Assembly: GCA_937924505.1 (NCBI GenBank)
Contig: CALDSR010000021.1
Coordinates: 1 to 36,254, forward strand
DNA length: 36,254 bases
Direction: 5' to 3'
Source of the DNA: an uncultured Granulosicoccus sp.
Lineage (GTDB): Bacteria > Pseudomonadota > Gammaproteobacteria > Granulosicoccales > Granulosicoccaceae
Position numbers and translations under genes: made by a program. Of this stretch, positions 1-6,662 are shown piece by piece. Under the pieces are notes generated by a model. It was not told where the DNA came from, ran no database searches, and was given only the letters and a program-made list of their open reading frames with translations. Numbering within the stretch: the stretch's first letter is position 1; the number at the start of each line of letters is the position of its first letter.

Positions 1-107
1 TCAAGAGACTTTGGCACGTTGGGGTCAGGTTGTGTGGCGGCACAGCTAGTCAATGAAAAAATCAGCATGCCTAAAAATATGATGACTTGGTTTGATTGGA
101 TTTTCAT
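1..107 (-). CDS. Putative lipoprotein, 3' part beyond window (candidate immunity partner of the RHS-lipase)
   Basis: Read on the minus strand from an ATG whose first bases overlap the stop codon of the upstream RHS-lipase gene as ATGA (107-104). The 35 visible codons encode a short N-terminus, a hydrophobic stretch and a lipobox Leu-Thr-Ser-Cys with the lipidated Cys at residue 22, followed by a polar, Pro-rich start of the mature protein. This is a type II (lipoprotein) signal peptide. The residue after Cys is Ala, so by the Asp+2 rule the protein would go to the outer membrane. The four-base overlap implies translational coupling to the lipase gene. In type VI lipase effector families the immunity proteins are often periplasmic lipoproteins encoded just downstream, so this position fits; the role is inference because the mature domain lies outside the window. 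Confidence 0.75.
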   Translation of the reverse strand, partial: MKIQSNQVIIFLGMLIFSLTSCAATQPDPNVPKSL

Positions 108-2698
108 GGGTTTGTGCTCTGTTGCGGGCAATTTGCACTAACGAGATTATCAAGTGTATGAATTACGGCATCGATCGAATGGTTGATAACGAAAATAATA
201 CCTTGGACTGGTGTCGGCGCATTTGCATGTTGGTTGTTTACCCACGGAATGTCAGGGTTGGGTATTCGGGTATTGTTGCCATGCACGGATTGTATATCTG
301 CATGGACAATCGTGTTTCCGTGCGCATCGCGGCTTGTTGGCGAGTAGTCCACATCATCAGCCAGGTTTTGTACGCGTGTCAGCGGATCTGATCGTGTATG
401 TACATGATTGATATACGAGTCGGAATTTGCATATTCGAAGTCCAATCCGTAATTTGTTGCGGTTTGAGGTTGCACCGCAGCTGCATTGAATATGCTGGCT
501 TGTCGTTGTGTTGCCAGAGCGGCGATTGTCGCTAACCCGCCACCGAGTGAATGTCCGGTAAACGTCAGATTTTGTACGTTCGCATTTCTCTCTAAATCTT
601 GGGCGAGTTCTTGAGCAAGATCATACTGCCGAGCATACTGGCCTCTGGCCTGCGCGAAGTTTGTTGTCCAATCGTCACCTACACCATCAGTCCCGCGAAA
701 TGACAAAACGTGTCTTTGCCCCACCGGATCAAAATATAATTGAGCATCAAATCCATTGTCGCTGAATCTTGTTGGGCTTAGCCCAAGGGTTGCTGGGTCC
801 ACCAATTGAAATCGTGGTTCGCAACTATGTGTTCCGTAGGCGCAGCGAGATAGTTCCGCCATGCGGAGATCATCAACGAGCTCGTCACAGGTTTTACCTT
901 GCGGCATTCTGCAGTAACGTAGCGTGCCGGCAAAAAATCGTCGTACCCCATCCCCGAAGCTACTGACTGAGCGTTGTTGTAGTTGGAGCGTGGATTCGCC
1001 GCCTTGTTGAATTTGTTCCAATTGATCGGCGAAGTCGAGTATCACTAATGGATCATCAGCGCATGGGTCCTGACCGCTACCTAGAGCATGGATCCGGCTT
1101 CGCGTGATCTCGTCAGCTGCGCCGGTCAACTCACCGGGCTTGCAAGGCTGTAGTTCGTTTGACAGTAGCTGACCTGCCATTTCACTCAGTGATGTCTTGC
1201 CAATTTTTAGATCTGATAGTTTGCCAAGTCGATCGGCTGTTACCCGTATGGCCGTTGACTTGGTCGCATCGATGAGCGCGCCTTCAAAACTATCCTGCCC
1301 GCTAAGCCGGTTGGTCGTTGCCGTGCGTTGCAGGGTAGTTGCTACGGAAAGTGCCGGGCTTTGATCAGTTGCGCTTGTTGGATCAGCTGTCGCATGATTC
1401 GCCACTGTTTCGGTCGGTATCTTGCGTGACGAGGTGCTTGTGTTCCTGTGGTAATCGGGGCAGTTTTGGCAGCTGATGTCTACATCCAGTTGATGGGTAG
1501 ATTCGTCGAGCTTTCTCTCAATCCATTGATAGTTCTCGACACGCCCATCTGAATAGATAACTTGTGCGGCTTTGTCTTCGCCTGCCTCGTTGTTACTCCG
1601 ATCAATGCGCAGGCCATTTCCGTTACTGTTGCCTTCATGATTATCAAACCACGAAACGGCATACCCGTTGTCATCGTAGGCCCACTCGCTGATTCGTTCT
1701 TCCAGGGAAGACTGCCGACCTGTCAAGTGGTTGAGCCAGCTTGAATCGTCGTAGTGATAGACAACACTGTCGCCATCAGGGTAATCAGCCAATACAAGGT
1801 TATTGTTACGCCCGTACTCATAGCGAATGGCATCCCCATTTGGCATGACAACCGATTCGATTGAACCGACGGGCTTTATTGCATCATCACTACCGAACCG
1901 GGGAAGGCTTGATTGTCTACTCGTGTAGACAAATTTCAATACGCCTCCGCGCGAGTCAGTGACTGTATCGACTCGTCTTTGTTGGTACTGCAAAGTCAAA
2001 CTGCCACGATGATCACCGAAGTCGATTTCCGTCAGATATGAACCATTGAAAGTGAATGCTCTGCCGTCCTGTAGATGCCAAACGCTTTTTTCTGCGGTGA
2101 CAAGAACTCCGTCTGAGCGGTTGTGTGGGATGTATACGTTTGGTTCTTGTGTTCCTGGAAGCTGAGTAAATTCAATCAACCGTCCGTCACTTTGCACAAT
2201 ATTAAGTTTGCCTGGCTCCGGTCGAGTCAAGAACACCTGATAGGTATGTCGCCAGCCCTGTCCGAAGCCGGTGTCATAGTCGCCCAGCGAGCTGTTGTAG
2301 TGACGTACCAGCGTTAGCCCGGAGTTGAACGCTTTATAGTCGATGTCTCGCTGGTACTTGTTACCGCTGACGACATCTATAGGGTTGCCAACGTGATAGG
2401 GAATATCAGGTGTAATGGCTGAGCTACCTGGATTCGACTCCGCCTCACACGAGGGAGCACCTGCGTGCGGGATCGCGCAGCTGGCAGAATGTGCTGATGT
2501 CTGGTTTGTCGGAAGGACAATTGATTGAGGTAGTGAGGTACTTGAAGGTACAGCGTCCGTATCGCCTGTGTCTGCCACAGTCTGATTCATGGCAGCGAGT
2601 GTGAATAACATCAGCCAGACTGCGTTTATAAATCTGTATCGCAGATGCTTGTGCTTTCGCCTGAGAGATTGATTGAATACAGCTATTGAAAAATCCAT
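104..2698 (-). CDS. Secreted RHS-type protein with C-terminal class 3 lipase domain
   Basis: The product has 864 residues. The chosen start has AAGGA five bases upstream and directly precedes a signal peptide (Arg/Lys-rich segment, then a hydrophobic run ending near VADTG); an in-frame ATG 54 bases earlier is worse placed. After a low-complexity Ser/Thr linker, about residues 95-200 carry the DUF6531 RHS entry signature (GNPIDVVSGNKYQ, LVRHYNSSLGDYD, GQGWRHTY). About residues 200-420 contain a few YD-like segments such as IRYEYGRNNNLVLADYPDGD, far fewer than in full RHS cage proteins. The C-terminal third is a lipase_3-like alpha/beta hydrolase: SFRGTD (oxyanion region), nucleophile elbow GHSLGGG, probable acid in RSDPLT and probable His in SVHGNN. 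A lipid-directed hydrolase exported to the periplasm or beyond is the natural reading. No PAAR or VgrG gene is visible, so the secretion route is unknown. It is translationally coupled to the downstream lipoprotein gene. Confidence 0.85.
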   Translation of the reverse strand: MDFSIAVFNQSLRRKHKHLRYRFINAVWLMLFTLAAMNQTVADTGDTDAVPSSTSLPQSIVLPTNQTSAHSASCAIPHAGAPSCEAESNPGSSAITPDIPYHVGNPIDVVSGNKYQRDIDYKAFNSGLTLVRHYNSSLGDYDTGFGQGWRHTYQVFLTRPEPGKLNIVQSDGRLIEFTQLPGTQEPNVYIPHNRSDGVLVTAEKSVWHLQDGRAFTFNGSYLTEIDFGDHRGSLTLQYQQRRVDTVTDSRGGVLKFVYTSRQSSLPRFGSDDAIKPVGSIESVVMPNGDAIRYEYGRNNNLVLADYPDGDSVVYHYDDSSWLNHLTGRQSSLEERISEWAYDDNGYAVSWFDNHEGNSNGNGLRIDRSNNEAGEDKAAQVIYSDGRVENYQWIERKLDESTHQLDVDISCQNCPDYHRNTSTSSRKIPTETVANHATADPTSATDQSPALSVATTLQRTATTNRLSGQDSFEGALIDATKSTAIRVTADRLGKLSDLKIGKTSLSEMAGQLLSNELQPCKPGELTGAADEITRSRIHALGSGQDPCADDPLVILDFADQLEQIQQGGESTLQLQQRSVSSFGDGVRRFFAGTLRYCRMPQGKTCDELVDDLRMAELSRCAYGTHSCEPRFQLVDPATLGLSPTRFSDNGFDAQLYFDPVGQRHVLSFRGTDGVGDDWTTNFAQARGQYARQYDLAQELAQDLERNANVQNLTFTGHSLGGGLATIAALATQRQASIFNAAAVQPQTATNYGLDFEYANSDSYINHVHTRSDPLTRVQNLADDVDYSPTSRDAHGNTIVHADIQSVHGNNTRIPNPDIPWVNNQHANAPTPVQGIIFVINHSIDAVIHTLDNLVSANCPQQSTNP

Positions 2699-2703
2699 TT
2701 TCG

Positions 2704-2708
2704 TCCTT
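2704..2708 (-). promoter_or_regulatory. Ribosome binding site that fixes the RHS-lipase start
   Basis: AAGGA on the minus strand, five bases before the ATG at 2698. It favours this ATG over the in-frame ATGs at 2725 and 2752, and the resulting N-terminus is a sensible signal peptide. Confidence 0.6.
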
Positions 2709-2864
2709 ACATATGCTTGCTGCATGTGCAGAAATCCTGTCCTTGATTCCATTTGCGCATCCGAACCCTGGACGCGAATCGTTAATTAATACTAGCGCTC
2801 TGCGTGGTTCAAGACCGCCATAGCCGTCGCAAATCCACACTTTCGTGTAAAAAAATTAACGACA

Positions 2865-2891
2865 CTTGAAAATTAATTGCAAGCCCTCAGT
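2865..2891 (+). promoter_or_regulatory. Candidate sigma-32 (heat-shock) promoter of the small heat-shock gene
   Basis: CTTGAAA (2865-2871) and CCCTCAGT (2884-2891) are separated by 12 bases. This resembles the RpoH consensus CTTGAAA / CCCCATNT with typical spacing. Transcription would start near 2897, giving a leader of about 65 bases that contains both hairpins of the putative thermometer. Confidence 0.5.
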
Positions 2892-2897
2892 TTGTTA

Positions 2898-2958
2898 GTG
2901 CGCCGGCGTCTCCGAGAGAGTCGGACGCACATCACATATTGCTTCTACTGGAGAATAT
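2898..2958 (+). promoter_or_regulatory. ROSE-like RNA thermometer in the ibpA-type leader
   Basis: There are two hairpins. The first (2898-2930) closes with GTGCG/CGCAC and CCG/CGG around a purine-rich loop. The second (2936-2958) pairs ATATT (2936-2940) with AATAT (2954-2958) and CTTC (2942-2945) with the Shine-Dalgarno GGAG (2950-2953) over a TACT loop, leaving G2941 bulged. The strand opposite the Shine-Dalgarno therefore carries UUGCU (2939-2943), the conserved anti-SD motif of ROSE elements, with the characteristic unpaired G. The ATG follows at 2963. ROSE elements of ibpA/hsp20 mRNAs block translation at low temperature and melt on heating. Placement in front of an hsp20 gene and behind a heat-shock-like promoter supports the call. 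Confidence 0.7.
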
Positions 2959-2962
2959 CAAA

Positions 2963-3418
2963 ATGAAATTCGATTTATCACCGCTGTATGCAAACACTGT
3001 TGGCTTTGATCGTTTTGGATCATTGCTCGACTCAGCCATGAACGCCGAGCGTCAGTCTGCGGGGTATCCGCCGTATGACATCGAACTTGTAGGTGAGAAC
3101 AAATACGCTATTACGCTTGCTGTTGCGGGTTTCGATGAGAGTGAAGTTGACGTGCAAATCGAGAAGGGCGTCTTGAGTGTGCGTGGCAAGAAAGAAGACG
3201 CGCAAAAGGATTCACGCTATCTGCACCGTGGTATCGCGACACGTTCATTCGAACGCAAGTTCAATCTCGCTGATCATGTCGAAGTCGTGAACGCGCAAAT
3301 GGATAACGGCCTGTTAAAGATTGCACTGGTCAAGGAATTGCCTGAGGCCATGAAGCCTCGGAAGATTCCGGTCAGTTCTTATACACCGGCCATTGATAAC
3401 GCAACTGTCGAAGCTTGA
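2963..3418 (+). CDS. ibpA: Small heat-shock protein, IbpA/Hsp20 family
   Basis: 151 residues, the usual IbpA length. The N-terminus (KFDLSPLY, then VGFDRF) matches the IbpA/B N-terminal arm, followed by GYPPYDIEL at the start of the alpha-crystallin domain (about residues 35-125) with AVAGFDESEV, GKKED, YLHRGIATRSFERKFNL and the GLLKI segment near the end of the domain. It is an ATP-independent holdase that binds unfolding proteins in the cytoplasm and passes them to DnaK/ClpB. I chose the ATG at 2963 because it follows GGAG by nine bases and gives the family N-terminus; an in-frame TTG at 2939 lies inside the thermometer stem. The gene appears monocistronic: its own promoter, thermometer leader and a strong terminator downstream. 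Confidence 0.93.
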   Translation: MKFDLSPLYANTVGFDRFGSLLDSAMNAERQSAGYPPYDIELVGENKYAITLAVAGFDESEVDVQIEKGVLSVRGKKEDAQKDSRYLHRGIATRSFERKFNLADHVEVVNAQMDNGLLKIALVKELPEAMKPRKIPVSSYTPAIDNATVEA

Positions 3419-3535
3419 TCGACTTGAAAGGCGAGGTGCATCGCGATCAACCAGGTCGAGCACAGGTGTCCATGGTTGATTTGTTAGTCTTCTTGGGCAG
3501 CCACCGCTGTGCCATAGACGCACCGACGTAGTGCC

Positions 3536-3562
3536 GAACGGGCCACATCATGTGGCCCGTTC
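3536..3562 (+). terminator. Strong intrinsic terminator downstream of the small heat-shock gene
   Basis: Perfect 12-base arms (GAACGGGCCACA / TGTGGCCCGTTC) with a TCA loop, followed by TTGTTC. It lies 117 bases after the stop codon; nothing else recognisable lies between them. Confidence 0.75.
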
Positions 3563-3609
3563 TTGTTCAGCTCATCTAGTCAGGAGGTGTTGAACGGCAA
3601 AAACAATGC

Positions 3610-3627
3610 TACAGTAGAGTAACTGTA
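3610..3627. repeat. Inverted repeat TACAGT-N6-ACTGTA
   Basis: A perfect 6-base palindrome with a 6-base spacer, 54 bases upstream of the first ATG of the broken small gene at 3681. Its form would suit a dimeric repressor. It is not the E. coli LexA box, which has the opposite half-site order. No other support. Confidence 0.3.
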
Positions 3628-3680
3628 AATACAATCAGTGGTATCGGAGCCGTGTGTTCAGTCCCTGAACCTGCAATTTG

Positions 3681-4146
3681 ATGAATGAAACCCAGCGTGC
3701 CTTCCTGGAGCAGCTTGCCTTGCGCATTCCCACTCTGTTCGAAGCCATCTCTCGCGGTAATGTCAAAAGTGAATATATCATTGGCGTGCGGCGACTTGGC
3801 AAACGTCAGGTCCGGCTGAAACTGGTTGCCGAGGTTGTGGAGCCGGGGCAACAGAGCCCATTGCACACCCATAGTATTCTGCGGTCAGTCGATGTTGTCG
3901 ATCACGCTGGCTCGCATTCCCCAGCTGATTTGTCGAATCGTGAGGTGGACGTGACACATCGCAATCATCGCGGGCAAGCGGCATCGAAGCGAAGAAGCCC
4001 TCGCAAACGCTGATTTACGCAGTGAGATTGAACGACAACATCGAAAGGTGGGTTTGAGAGTGCGCCGTACCGAACATGGCCGCGTAATGCTACCGCTTAA
4101 AGCTACAAAGTCCGGCACAGCACACTCAACCGATATCTCTGGATGA
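3681..4146 (+). pseudogene. Probable frameshifted small gene of unknown function
   Basis: An ATG frame runs 3681-4013 (110 residues). Its first ~67 residues look like ordinary protein (ETQRAFLEQLALRIPTLFEA, then a basic segment with IGVRRLGKRQVRLKLV), but the tail turns into a His/Arg/Ser-rich run typical of out-of-frame reading. The next frame over, open from 3955 to the stop at 4144-4146, encodes a protein-like stretch (SEEALANADLRSEIERQHRK, then VGLRVRRTEHGRVMLPLK). Upstream in that frame a TGA at 3952-3954 separates it from another plausible stretch. The simplest explanation is one gene of about 155 codons carrying a frameshift near 3870-3960 and possibly a nonsense change. No good Shine-Dalgarno precedes 3681. 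It converges on flgM with four bases between the stops. I do not recognise the family; a real 110-residue protein remains possible. Confidence 0.4.
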
Positions 4147-4150
4147 GAAT

Positions 4151-4468
4151 TCAGGAATTGCGTTCGTGCTCGATAAATTTGTCGGCCACTCGCATCGGGT
4201 CAATTTTGTAAGTCCCCTCCGCCAGTTCCGCTTTGATGCGCTCGACCTTTTCTCGGTCAAACCGTCGATTGCCATTTTTGGCTGGCTTGGCCGGCTCGGG
4301 ATCGCCGCTGCGTTCAAACGCCAAATCTGAGCCGTCGGATAAAGACGTATCGCCGGGTGGAGCATTGGATTGACCCGATGCATCGGTCTGGGCTTGCCCG
4401 CGATTGCGGCGGGCTTCGGCAATATCGGTAACATTTCCGTTTGCCGAATCGCTCGTAGAGAGAGCCAT
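4151..4468 (-). CDS. flgM: Anti-sigma-28 factor FlgM
   Basis: 105 residues, the normal FlgM size. The N-terminal ~70 residues are Ser/Asn/Pro-rich and probably disordered, as in FlgM. The C-terminal sigma-28-binding helices are clear: FDREKVERIKAELAEGTYKI then DPMRVADKFIEHE, ending at the C-terminus. FlgM holds FliA inactive until the hook-basal body is complete and FlgM is exported. The start was chosen because AGAGGA (4482-4477) sits eight bases upstream; a longer reading from a GTG at 4519 lacks this. The usual partners flgA and flgN are not adjacent. Instead flgM diverges from fleQ and lies 3.1 kb from fliA, its target. Confidence 0.88.
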   Translation of the reverse strand: MALSTSDSANGNVTDIAEARRNRGQAQTDASGQSNAPPGDTSLSDGSDLAFERSGDPEPAKPAKNGNRRFDREKVERIKAELAEGTYKIDPMRVADKFIEHERNS

Positions 4469-4570
4469 GGTGTAAATCCTCTTTCGTAACCCTTTGGCGC
4501 CATCCTCAAGGATGATCACCGGATTATTCTCGTTTTTATAGTTTACCGTCTGAAAAACTGCTGAAAACGA

Positions 4571-4591
4571 GTATATCGACTGCCGATATAC
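4571..4591. repeat. Inverted repeat GTATATCG-N5-CGATATAC, candidate operator
   Basis: Perfect 8-base arms with a 5-base spacer, about 100 bases upstream of flgM and 310 upstream of fleQ. It has the shape of a binding site for a dimeric regulator; no regulator is indicated by the sequence. Confidence 0.35.
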
Positions 4592-4822
4592 CCAGTGTCA
4601 CGCAGCTTCTCGCCGGATACTGCTGGGATCGGCGCCAGGGGCCGGAAATGTAACGCAATGTGGCAGGACAGCCGCCTTTGTCACAATCCATCCTTTTTTG
4701 AGGGCTGTGAATGCCACTGGAGTCCCATACATTGAGTGTTGAATGTCTCAACGGCTAACCCGGAGCGAAAGATTGCAGATTAGACAGACTAGGGACATAT
4801 TGGCGTTTTATTCGTCAAAACT

Positions 4823-4850
4823 TTGTCTTATTGAAAGCTTCTTCTATCCT
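4823..4850 (+). promoter_or_regulatory. Possible sigma-70 promoter of fleQ
   Basis: TTGTCT (4823-4828) and TATCCT (4845-4850), each 4 of 6 consensus bases, with a 16-base spacer, 50 bases before the fleQ start. A plausible but weak promoter, as expected for a class I flagellar regulator. Confidence 0.3.
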
Positions 4851-4900
4851 CTAGTTACCATTTCAATTCGGACATTGGCCGCGGTGCGGAGAGCGTCACA

Positions 4901-6355
4901 ATGAGTACCAAGAAAGAAGCCCAAAAAATTCTGATTGTCGACCAGGATGCAGACAGTGCAAAACGTCTGTCGCATCAGTTGCAATTCATTGACTACGAAG
5001 CAAAAGTCCTGAGTTCGCCAGAGCTTTTGGATAACTTGCCCGGAGTCTCAGGCTACCAGAGTATTCTGATAGCGAATTTTCATGGCATTGTCGATTGGGC
5101 CGAAGCGCTCAAGGCAAAACATGAGGATTGTCCACCGATGGTTCTGTTGCTGGGTGACCAGCCAGCAGACTTGTCGGCGCAGGAAATCGAGTCGACGTTC
5201 GTCGGTTGCCTGAAGGCTGATATCCGCTACAGCGCTTTGTCGGATCTACTACATAAGTCCGAGGTTCGTGGCACCGCCAATTCCGTCCCGTCGAAAGAGG
5301 GTACCCAGAATCCCGAACTGTTTCGCAGCCTGGTGGGTAACAGTCGATCCGTGCAGCGCGTGCGCAAGATGATTGATCAGGTGTCGCCAACCGAGGCGAC
5401 GGTGCTGATACTCGGGGAATCCGGCACCGGTAAGGAAGTCGTTGCCCGTAACATTCATTACTACTCGAATCGTCGCAACAAGCCTTTCGTACCGATCAAC
5501 TGCGGGGCGATTCCAGGCGAACTGCTTGAAAGCGAACTTTTCGGTCATGAGAAAGGTTCTTTCACGGGCGCTGTGGGTGCCCGTCAAGGTCGCTTCGAAT
5601 TAGCCGAGGGTGGCACGATCTTCCTGGATGAAATTGGCGACATGCCGCTGACCATGCAGGTGAAACTGCTGCGGGTTATTCAAGAACGATCGTTCGAGCG
5701 AGTCGGCAGCAACAAGAGTATCAAGAGCGATGTACGTATCGTTGCAGCTACACACCGAAATCTTGAACACTTGATCGAGGACGGTGGTTTTCGTGAGGAT
5801 CTCTATTATCGTCTTAATGTGTTCCCTATCGAGATGCCACCGCTGAGTAGCCGCGCCGAGGATCTGCCGCTGCTGGTCAATGAGCTGATCACGCGTCTTG
5901 AGCACGAAAAGAAGTCATCCGTACGTCTGACGCCAGCGGCGATGATGGCGCTGTGCAACTATGACTGGCCTGGAAATGTTCGTGAATTGGCCAATCTGAT
6001 GGAAAGATTGACCATTCTGCATCCATACGGTGTTGTTGATGCGTCCGATTTACCACCGAAAATGGCGCCTCACGGTCGGGCCTTGAGCCAATCGAGTGGC
6101 AGTGAGAGCGAGAGCCCGTTGCCAATGGTGCAGGGCATGCCTCAGGTTGCCTTGAACAACAAGCCGCGGCTGCCACGTGATGGTGTCGATCTGAAACAGC
6201 ATCTTACGGATATCGAAATCAGCCTGATCGAGCAGGCCTTGGATGAATGCTCTGGGGTCGTCGCGCATGCAGCGAACAAACTCAAGATCCGTCGCACGAC
6301 TCTGGTTGAGAAGATGCGCAAGTATCAGATTCAGCGCCCCGAAGAAGTTTCATAG
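4901..6355 (+). CDS. fleQ: Flagellar master regulator FleQ/FlrA (sigma-54-dependent activator)
   Basis: 484 residues, close to Pseudomonas FleQ. Order of domains: FleQ-type receiver-like N-terminus (about 8-120), linker with the c-di-GMP-binding motif LFRSLVG (140-146), AAA+ domain with Walker A GESGTGKE (172-179), sigma-54 contact loop GSFTGA (219-224, usual form GAFTGA), Walker B FLDEIGD (241-247), the FREDLYYRLNVFPI segment, and a Fis-type HTH at the C-terminus (ALDECSGVVAHAANKLKIRR then TTLVEKMRKY). FleQ activates RpoN-dependent flagellar genes and in Pseudomonas represses or activates exopolysaccharide genes in response to c-di-GMP. GGAGAG lies seven bases before the ATG. It heads a cluster with flhG, whose product antagonises FleQ, and fliA. 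Ser replacing Ala in the GAFTGA loop is unusual but conservative. Confidence 0.93.
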   Translation: MSTKKEAQKILIVDQDADSAKRLSHQLQFIDYEAKVLSSPELLDNLPGVSGYQSILIANFHGIVDWAEALKAKHEDCPPMVLLLGDQPADLSAQEIESTFVGCLKADIRYSALSDLLHKSEVRGTANSVPSKEGTQNPELFRSLVGNSRSVQRVRKMIDQVSPTEATVLILGESGTGKEVVARNIHYYSNRRNKPFVPINCGAIPGELLESELFGHEKGSFTGAVGARQGRFELAEGGTIFLDEIGDMPLTMQVKLLRVIQERSFERVGSNKSIKSDVRIVAATHRNLEHLIEDGGFREDLYYRLNVFPIEMPPLSSRAEDLPLLVNELITRLEHEKKSSVRLTPAAMMALCNYDWPGNVRELANLMERLTILHPYGVVDASDLPPKMAPHGRALSQSSGSESESPLPMVQGMPQVALNNKPRLPRDGVDLKQHLTDIEISLIEQALDECSGVVAHAANKLKIRRTTLVEKMRKYQIQRPEEVS

Positions 6356-6662
6356 CGTCAAGTGCGTTAAGCGCCGCGTGTCATAAAGTGACATAAGTGC
6401 GGGCCAACTTTGAGTGTTGAGGGGCAGTAGCGACCTTCGTCACACTTAAATTGCGGCCCGCTTCCCAATTCTATCGATCAGCGGGAACCAAATGCCGGTG
6501 GCAGGTGTTTTGGTCCTGCCTGTGGTTCGATGCTTGCTCGCCTCCAGCTCCAGGAACGGCGCCCCTTCTCAGGTGTGATGCACCAAGGTGCGCCGACATG
6601 CTTTACTGGACGCGAATTTTGTTTTTATTGTCTTTCCAAGTTAGCGGTGTGATCAGGTGAAT
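6356..6662. other. Intergenic region fleQ-flhG
   Basis: 307 bases. It contains two inverted repeats, TGTCA-N5-TGACA (6379-6393) and GGCAGG-N9-CCTGCC (6500-6520); neither is followed by a T-run, so no terminator is called. An open frame at 6451-6660 has a Cys/Trp-rich composition and no ribosome binding site and is rejected as a gene. In many relatives flhF would lie directly before flhG; nothing of it is present here. Confidence 0.55.

Larger units (their letters stand above)
4469..4900. other. Divergent control region between flgM and fleQ
   Basis: 432 bases without a credible gene. It contains a perfect inverted repeat (4571-4591), a possible sigma-70 promoter for fleQ (4823-4850) and a weak GG-N10-GC arrangement at 4661-4675 that is a poor sigma-54 match. 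No clear sigma-28 promoter for flgM was found: GCCGATAT at 4582 resembles a -10 element but has no matching -35. Confidence 0.6.

Noticed and set aside
3609..4118. Minus-strand open frames downstream of flgM considered as flgN
   Set aside because: The translations are Cys/Arg/Ser-rich without the long helical heptads of FlgN, have no ribosome binding site and are mirrored by the plus-strand coding-like frames.
4563..4589. Sigma-28 promoter with -10 GCCGATAT
   Set aside because: The expected -35 TAAAGTTT is not present at the correct distance on either strand; the bases are part of a palindrome.
4661..4675. GG-N10-GC element as a sigma-54 promoter before fleQ
   Set aside because: The bases around the GC do not fit TTGC, and it lies about 225 bases from fleQ.
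6451..6660. 69-residue open frame between fleQ and flhG
   Set aside because: Cys/Trp/Pro-rich composition, no ribosome binding site, and it runs into the flhG start.
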